64,000 nucleotides of DNA, taken from NCBI GenBank assembly GCA_038246545.1, contig JBBRVW010000017.1, positions 20,192-84,191 of the forward strand. The letters run 5' to 3'. A program made the translations under genes and the position numbers. The notes under the pieces are model-generated. The model had not been told where the DNA came from. It saw only the letters and a program-made list of their open reading frames with translations, and did not search any database. This DNA comes from JBBRVW01 sp038246545. GTDB taxonomy: Bacteria > Actinomycetota > Actinomycetes > JACCUZ01. Each line of letters begins with the position of its first letter. The stretch's first letter is position 1. Positions 59,688 to 64,000 of this stretch are shown here, piece after piece.

Positions 59688-60725
59688 ATGAGACGGCGAC
59701 ACCGTGACGACCGCGCCGCACGCGACGAGATCGACCTGCGCGACCCCGAGTCCGACCCGGCGAGGCCTGCCGGCCAGGTGTCGGCCGGCGACATCCCTGG
59801 CGGTGACGCTGAGCGGCCGCGGGAGATACCTCGCAAGGGCTGGTTCCAGATCCTGCGCCGGGCATGGAAGGAGGCCAGGGCCGACCAGGTTCCGCTCATG
59901 GCAGCCGGCGTCGCGTTCTACGCCTTCCTGGCGATCTTCCCGGCCATCATCGCTGCCGTTCTGCTCTACGGCCTGCTGGCCGACCCGTCGCAGGTGTCCA
60001 GCCAGGTCGACCAGTTCGGCTCTGCCCTGCCGTCGCCGGCCCGAAGCCTCCTCAGCGACCAGATGACGAGCTTGACCTCGAGCAACCAGCAGACGCTCGG
60101 CATCGGCCTCGTGATCGCGCTCCTGGGCGCCCTGTGGAGCGCGTCCGGCGGGATGGGCAACCTCATCATCGCCGTCAACATCACCTACGACGAGGTCGAC
60201 GAGCGGAACTTCGTCGTCCGCAAGGGCCTGTCCCTGCTCATGACGCTCGGGGCCATCGTCTTCGTGGTCGTGGCCATCGCCCTCGTGGCGGTGCTTCCTG
60301 CGGTCGTCAACGCCCTCGGACTGCCCGCCGTCGTGCAGGTCGCCGTGGAGGTGACGCGGTGGCTCGGCCTCGTGCTGGCCATGATGCTGGCGCTGGCCGT
60401 GCTCTACCGGGTGGCTCCGGACCGCGACGCGCCAAAGCTGCGCTGGACGTCGGTGGGTGCGGTGACGGCGACCGCCCTGTGGGTCGTCGCCTCGATCGGC
60501 TTCTCCCTCTACGTCGATCGCTTCTCGTCGTACGGGAAGACCTATGGCAGCCTGGCCGGCGTGGTGGTGCTGCTGCTGTGGCTCTGGATCACCACGTACG
60601 TCGTGCTGCTGGGCGCCGAGATGAACGCCGAGGCCGAGCAGCAGACCGCGCGCGACACGACGACCGGGTCGCCGAGGCCGATGGGTGAGCGGGGTGCCGT
60701 GAAGGCCGACTCGGTGCCCGGATGA
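59688..60725 (+). CDS. YihY/virulence factor BrkB family membrane protein
   Basis: A 345-residue integral membrane protein of the YihY family, earlier mislabelled as ribonuclease BN. A charged 55-residue amino terminus leads to KEARADQVPLMAAGVAFYAF, the family signature, then helices such as FPAIIAAVLLYGLLAD, ALLGALWSASGGMGNLI, LGAIVFVVVAIALVAVLPAV and a final GSLAGVVVLLLWLWITTYVV and LLGAEMNAEAEQQ. The substrate is unknown. ATG 59688 is taken since the TTG at 59655 is unlikely. Confidence 0.9.
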   Translation: MRRRHRDDRAARDEIDLRDPESDPARPAGQVSAGDIPGGDAERPREIPRKGWFQILRRAWKEARADQVPLMAAGVAFYAFLAIFPAIIAAVLLYGLLADPSQVSSQVDQFGSALPSPARSLLSDQMTSLTSSNQQTLGIGLVIALLGALWSASGGMGNLIIAVNITYDEVDERNFVVRKGLSLLMTLGAIVFVVVAIALVAVLPAVVNALGLPAVVQVAVEVTRWLGLVLAMMLALAVLYRVAPDRDAPKLRWTSVGAVTATALWVVASIGFSLYVDRFSSYGKTYGSLAGVVVLLLWLWITTYVVLLGAEMNAEAEQQTARDTTTGSPRPMGERGAVKADSVPG

Positions 60726-60780
60726 GCAGCCGGCCGAGGTGTCCCGTTTCGCCGAGCGCCGTCCGGGCACTCGGTCACCC

Positions 60781-60906
60781 GTGATACTTCGATGGGTGTG
60801 GCGCATGGTGGTCCTCTTCCTCGGTCGCAAGGCCTGGGATGCCTGGCAGCGGCGACGCGACGAGCAGCGCCACGCCGGCCCCGCCCGGCCGCGGGCCCCG
60901 CGCTGA
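60781..60906 (+). CDS. Very small basic protein
   Basis: A 41-residue reading frame from GTG 60781 to TGA 60904-60906: an aliphatic and tryptophan-rich helix VILRWVWRMVVLFLGRKAW then DAWQRRRDEQRHA and a Pro/Arg tail. The amphipathic, positive-inside composition resembles short membrane-associated peptides encoded beside membrane protein genes in actinobacteria. ATG 60805 is a possible later start. The ribosome site is weak. Confidence 0.45.
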   Translation: MILRWVWRMVVLFLGRKAWDAWQRRRDEQRHAGPARPRAPR

Positions 60907-60939
60907 CGGAAGCTGCCCAGCGCTGACAGGCTGGGGGTC

Positions 60940-61974
60940 ATGAACCCCGCGGTGCTCCTGGCTCGCCTCTGGCGGCGCATCGAGCTGCGGCTGGCCCGCG
61001 TCCTGTGGCGGCGGGGGTGGCGGGTGCGGCTGCTGTCGTTCAGCTCCTACGGCGTGACCGCGGCACCTGGGCGACCCGGCTGGGTGCGTCTCATCGGGCG
61101 TGCGCTGCTCACTCACACCCCGGGCCCCGAGGCCGAGCTCGTCCGGGGCTGGCACCGCTTCATGACGATCCCGCTCGAGGGTGTCCCGGTCGACGTCACC
61201 GTCGGCGGAAGCAGCACGTCGGTGCGCACCGGTCCCGGCGGGTACGTCGACCACGTCCTCGCGGCCGATCTGCCGCCCGGCTGGCACGAGCTGACCATGT
61301 CCAGCGCCCACGGAGAGGTGGCCCCCGGACGGGTCCGCATCGTCGGCCCGGACGAGACGTCCGGCCTGGTCAGTGACATCGACGACACCGTGATCATCAC
61401 CGCGCTCCCGCGGCCGCTGCGCGCGTTCTGGAACACCTTCCTTCGCCACGAGTCGACCCGGCGGCCGGTGCCGGGGATGGCCGAGCTCTTCCACGGCCTC
61501 CCGGTCGGGGACCCGGCACCGTTCACGGCGTACGTCTCGACCGGGCCCTGGAACGTCGCGCCGAGCCTCGAGCGCTTCCTGGACCGCCACGGCTACCCGC
61601 CGGGACCCCTGCTCATGACCGACTGGGGCCCCACCGACGAGAGGTGGTTCCGGTCCGGGCGTCAGCACAAGCACGATGCGCTGCGTCAGCTCCTCGCCGA
61701 CCTGCCCGGGCTGACCTGGACCCTGGTGGGCGACGACGGGCAGCACGACCCGGCCCTGTACGACGACCTGGTGGCCGAGCACCCGGACCGGGTGCGACTG
61801 GTGTTGATCCGGCAGCTCACGGAGACCGAGCAGATCCTCACCCACGGCACGCCCACGGCGAGGCCGGGCGAGGGCGCCGGCGACCGCCCGGCGCGGCCCG
61901 ACGTCCCGGTGCTGCGCGCGGGCGACGGTCACGCGCTCGCCCGCTCCGCCGAAGGACTGCGCCCCCGTCCTTGA
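60940..61974 (+). CDS. App1 family phosphatidate phosphatase-like protein (DUF2183)
   Basis: A 344-residue protein with an App1/DUF2183 catalytic domain in its second half: VSDIDDTVIITALPRPLRAF with the DxDxT HAD nucleophile, TAYVSTGPWNVAPSLERFLD and TWTLVGDDGQHDPALYDDLV for the other acidic residues. The yeast enzyme removes phosphate from phosphatidic acid; bacterial members are untested. The amino-terminal 150 residues are beta-rich (VPVDVTVGGSSTSVRTGPGG). It starts at ATG 60940 after a small ORF. Confidence 0.9.
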   Translation: MNPAVLLARLWRRIELRLARVLWRRGWRVRLLSFSSYGVTAAPGRPGWVRLIGRALLTHTPGPEAELVRGWHRFMTIPLEGVPVDVTVGGSSTSVRTGPGGYVDHVLAADLPPGWHELTMSSAHGEVAPGRVRIVGPDETSGLVSDIDDTVIITALPRPLRAFWNTFLRHESTRRPVPGMAELFHGLPVGDPAPFTAYVSTGPWNVAPSLERFLDRHGYPPGPLLMTDWGPTDERWFRSGRQHKHDALRQLLADLPGLTWTLVGDDGQHDPALYDDLVAEHPDRVRLVLIRQLTETEQILTHGTPTARPGEGAGDRPARPDVPVLRAGDGHALARSAEGLRPRP

Positions 61975-62203
61975 CCCGGTGTTGGTCGGCTCTCGGCGTG
62001 CGCGGGGGGCAATCCGGGGTAGTTGCCCTGCGTGGACGGGGAGCGGCGGCGGCGGCGGGAGGACCTGCTTCGACGCCGCGAGCAGCGGCGGCCCCGCCGC
62101 AGCGACCTGCTGCGGCGGCTGGACGAGCTGGCCTGCCGCCGGGCCCACCGCCGTCGTGGGCAGAGCGGCGACGCGGAGCCGTCTGACCCGTGCTGTCGGG
62201 GTC

Positions 62204-62725
62204 CTACCCGCCGCCGAGCGCGAGCAGGTCGCGACGGAGGTGGGTGACCACGACGACCGCCGGCACATCGAGCTCGGCGGCGATCTCCCGCGAGGTCATC
62301 CGGAGCACCATCGCCAGGGCGAGACACTCGTACGGCACCGGGAGCCGGGCGCTCGCCGGCGACATACCGGACGGTGAGAGCGCCGTCAGCAGCTCCCGGG
62401 TGAGATGGGTCGCGAGCGACCTCCTGCGGTCCCACGGGACCTCGTCGCGGACCAGACGCACCATGCTGCGGACGGCCGCATCGGCGGCCTGGCGCCGGTC
62501 AGGGACGACGAGCAGTCCGGTGCGGTAGAGATGCTCGCCGTGCAGGTCGCAGAGGTCGTGAACGGCCTCGACCTCGCCGCTCAGCGGCTGGTCGGCCGCA
62601 TCGCGAGTGGGCGATAGCCGACGCCGGCCAACGTCGGTCCGCCATGTAGACCTGATGCTGCGCCTCCGACGCTCGGGTGCTGCCGGGGCTGGGGCAGCTC
62701 GACCTCGCTCGAGATCTCCCGGCAC
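62204..62725 (-). CDS. Sigma-70 region-4-like helix-turn-helix protein
   Basis: An open frame whose second half has protein-like structure: DLHGEHLYRTGLLVVPDRRQ, VPWDRRRSLATHLTRELLTA and the closing LALAMVLRMTSREIAAELDV and THLRRDLLAL, which is a sigma-region-4/LuxR-type helix-turn-helix. There is no region 2. The start is unclear; GTG 62725 gives 173 residues, but the first 60 look noncoding and no better start codon is present, so the gene may have lost its start. The function could be a truncated sigma or anti-sigma-associated regulator. Confidence 0.5.
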   Translation of the reverse strand: MPGDLERGRAAPAPAAPERRRRSIRSTWRTDVGRRRLSPTRDAADQPLSGEVEAVHDLCDLHGEHLYRTGLLVVPDRRQAADAAVRSMVRLVRDEVPWDRRRSLATHLTRELLTALSPSGMSPASARLPVPYECLALAMVLRMTSREIAAELDVPAVVVVTHLRRDLLALGGG

Positions 62726-62786
62726 GTACCCGGATTCCCACGACTCGACACCCGGGCCGGCTGACGCCTTGGTGCCGCAGTAAGCC

Positions 62787-63002
62787 CTAGTGGTCTCCGC
62801 TCGGAAAGGACTCCAGGTTGCTCCCGTAGGCGTCGGCGCAGCCGGCGCAGCGCGCCGCGCTGTACGGCCGGTCGACCGGTCGGAGCTGATCAGGGTTCCG
62901 GATGCGTGGGCAGTCCTCGCGGGTGTGGAACCGGGACGACGCCTGCGGCGAGTCCTCGGCGCTGTACGGCTCGACCCAACCGCTGGGCGGGGTGTACGTC
63001 AT
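62787..63002 (-). CDS. Small conserved protein with paired cysteines
   Basis: A 71-residue protein, MTYTPPSGWVEPYSAEDSPQ then RFHTREDCPRIRNPDQLRPV and YSAARCAGCADAYG. His/Cys of the FHTREDC motif with CAGC could bind one zinc ion. Similar short proteins with the HTREDCPRI and SAARC strings are common in actinobacteria with no known role. ATG 63002 has GAGG upstream. Confidence 0.7.
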   Translation of the reverse strand: MTYTPPSGWVEPYSAEDSPQASSRFHTREDCPRIRNPDQLRPVDRPYSAARCAGCADAYGSNLESFPSGDH

Positions 63003-63321
63003 GGGGTGTCCTCGGGGCCGGGAGGTACGCGTGCCCCGTGTCTCGAAGCCTGCGTCCGGCAACCCTACGTCGGCGCGGGGCCGTGGGCCGCCACGTCGGG
63101 GTGGGGTAGGCGGGCGTTGCGTGCGCGGGCCGCCTGTTGCGCTCAGGCCGCGTTCAGATCGTTCCCCGCAGACTCGCCGGGCGCGCGTCGTCCGCACCCC
63201 CCCGTCGGGCGGCGCGGGCCTGACGGGTACCCAGGGGCGCGGAGCCGGGCGCGACCGCGGGCCGGCCCCGCTCATCCCGCAGCACGTGAGCCATGGCGGA
63301 TCGAGCTCGCCGTCGGGTGCT

Positions 63322-63543
63322 TCATTGCTGGCCCGCGCCTTGGTCGGCCTCGTCATCCTGATGCGCACAAGACATGGGGAGGATGAGCAGGCGGCCAGTG
63401 GGCCGAAGCTCATCCGCCCAGTACAGCCGCCGAAGCACGAGACCGGCGTCGGTCTCGAACCGCACCAAAGCGCGCAGGCGGCGCCCCTCGACGTACCGCC
63501 ACAGGACGGCGGCGGGGCGCCATTCACCCATGTACCTCACCAT
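63322..63543 (-). CDS. Small conserved hypothetical protein
   Basis: A 73-residue protein with MVRYMGEWRPAAVLWRYVEG and RRLRALVRFETDAGLVLRRL then WADELRPTGRLLILPMS. It is beta-rich and arginine-rich with the look of a small Sm- or Tudor-like barrel, which is only an impression. Related short proteins occur in other actinobacteria. ATG 63543 is chosen because the conserved part begins there; the upstream open frame enters the IS end. Confidence 0.6.
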   Translation of the reverse strand: MVRYMGEWRPAAVLWRYVEGRRLRALVRFETDAGLVLRRLYWADELRPTGRLLILPMSCAHQDDEADQGAGQQ

Positions 63544-63690
63544 GATGACTTCACCCGCCACGTTGCGCCCCCATGCTGGCGGCGCCGCGCGTTCCCTGAC
63601 CCCCCACCGGAGCGGAGCGCGGCGCCTGCCCCGATCTTCCCCTCGAGCCGCCAGCGCCGCCACTGCCCGATCGGGCGACAGCCTCATCGC

Positions 63691-63718
63691 AAGTCGCGTC
63701 CCCGGAAGTGGTGTAGCT
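63691..63718. repeat. Probable terminal inverted repeat of the IS256-type element
   Basis: GTCCCCGGAAGTGGTGTAGC (63699-63718) lies 31 bases beyond the transposase stop. Many actinobacterial IS256 elements end in a similar GTCC...GGAAGTGGTGTA string, as I recall. The other end and the target duplication lie outside the window. Confidence 0.5.
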
Positions 63719-63748
63719 CGTCGCGTGGTGCTCTGCGAGTGAGAGCCA

Positions 63749-64000
63749 CTATGCCGTAGCGGCGATCTCCCTTCGGGTGGTCCTGCTCGAGCCGGTCGTC
63801 TTGGGCTCCAGGGCGGTCGGGACGGGCGGGTTGAGCAGGGCCATGGACTCCTCGCTCAGGTAGCGGCGGTCGCTGTCTTGCCACTCGTCGTGGGCCTCGA
63901 TGAGCACGCAGCTCGACAGGCGCAGCAGGGCTGCGGGGTTGGGGAAGATCCCGACGACGTCGGTCCTTCGCTTGACCTCACGGTTGAGTCGCTCGAGGGG
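63749..64000 (-). CDS. IS256 family transposase, 3' fragment
   Basis: The last 83 residues of an IS256/mutator-type DDE transposase, running off the right edge. ERLNREVKRRTDVVGIFPNP is the family signature containing the final glutamate region, followed by LLRLSSCVLIEAHDEWQDSD and RRYLSEESMALLN. Frame and codon use are intact, so the element may be complete beyond the window. Confidence 0.92.
   Translation of the reverse strand, partial: PLERLNREVKRRTDVVGIFPNPAALLRLSSCVLIEAHDEWQDSDRRYLSEESMALLNPPVPTALEPKTTGSSRTTRREIAATA

Noticed and set aside
59052..60980. A 642-codon minus-strand open frame
   Set aside because: It is opposite the YihY gene and consists of low-complexity His/Arg/Gly translation.
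62032..62247. Arginine-rich plus-strand ORF from GTG 62032
   Set aside because: No ribosome site, no -10 of the local type, and extreme Arg content; it overlaps the end of the better-supported minus-strand gene.

Overview
The window is chromosomal DNA of a high-G+C actinobacterium (class Actinomycetes; genus not assignable by reading alone). The G+C content looks above 70%. GTG starts are common and neighbouring genes often overlap by ATGA or GTGA. At least a dozen genes have a TANNNT -10 element only 6-8 bases before the start codon, the usual signature of leaderless actinobacterial mRNAs. Marker families point the same way: SepH, DUF3093, DUF3159, DUF3710, DUF4193, DUF5998, DUF7455, a CeoB/CeoC-type TrkA pair and an Fe-S-type ferrochelatase.

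Layout. 0-8.4 kb is an accessory stretch: the end of a TfoX-like gene, a decayed LanC-like gene, a PhnB-like VOC protein, a SoxR-controlled SDR-queA pair with divergent soxR, a cupin, a cysteine-desulfurase-like enzyme, a pentapeptide/DinB protein and a SIMPL protein. 8.4-10.9 kb holds dxs and a conserved hypothetical with a possible leader ORF. 10.9-18.3 kb is a complete D-xylose locus on the minus strand: binding lipoprotein, single-domain ABC ATPase, permease, ROK regulator, xylA and xylB, with a palindromic operator candidate upstream and a terminator after the binding-protein gene. acnA follows, its promoter built around a 22-bp palindrome. From 22 to 37 kb lies an RsbW-like kinase with an uncharacterised partner, then a block collinear with M. 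tuberculosis Rv2689c-Rv2701c (TrmA-like methyltransferase, APC permease, CeoB/CeoC, DUF3159, OB-fold, DUF3710, dut, DUF3093, DUF4193, suhB), here with a DUF885 peptidase inserted and hemH attached.

37-59 kb resembles the Streptomyces sepH to parC/parE region: MFS exporter, sepH, sulfurtransferase, thymidine kinase, a frameshifted AP-superfamily gene, DUF5998, a large GNAT/acyl-CoA-synthetase fusion, a CHRD lipid-domain-like secreted protein, a nonsense-mutated DinB gene, psuG-psuK-ybaK, a DMT transporter and ArsR regulator (both frameshifted), an acyl-CoA synthetase, parC and parE (topoisomerase IV) and DUF7455. 59-64 kb is looser: a decayed secreted fibronectin-III-like gene, YihY, App1-like phosphatase, a sigma-region-4-like protein, two small conserved proteins and the 3' end of an IS256-family transposase running off the window.

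I see no CRISPR array, prophage, tRNA or rRNA. The most interesting features are regulatory and structural: a textbook SoxR promoter with 19-bp spacing, the acnA palindromic promoter, five long unrelated intergenic hairpins placed just after genes, several gene relics, and a cluster of single-base frameshifts that may be sequence errors rather than biology.
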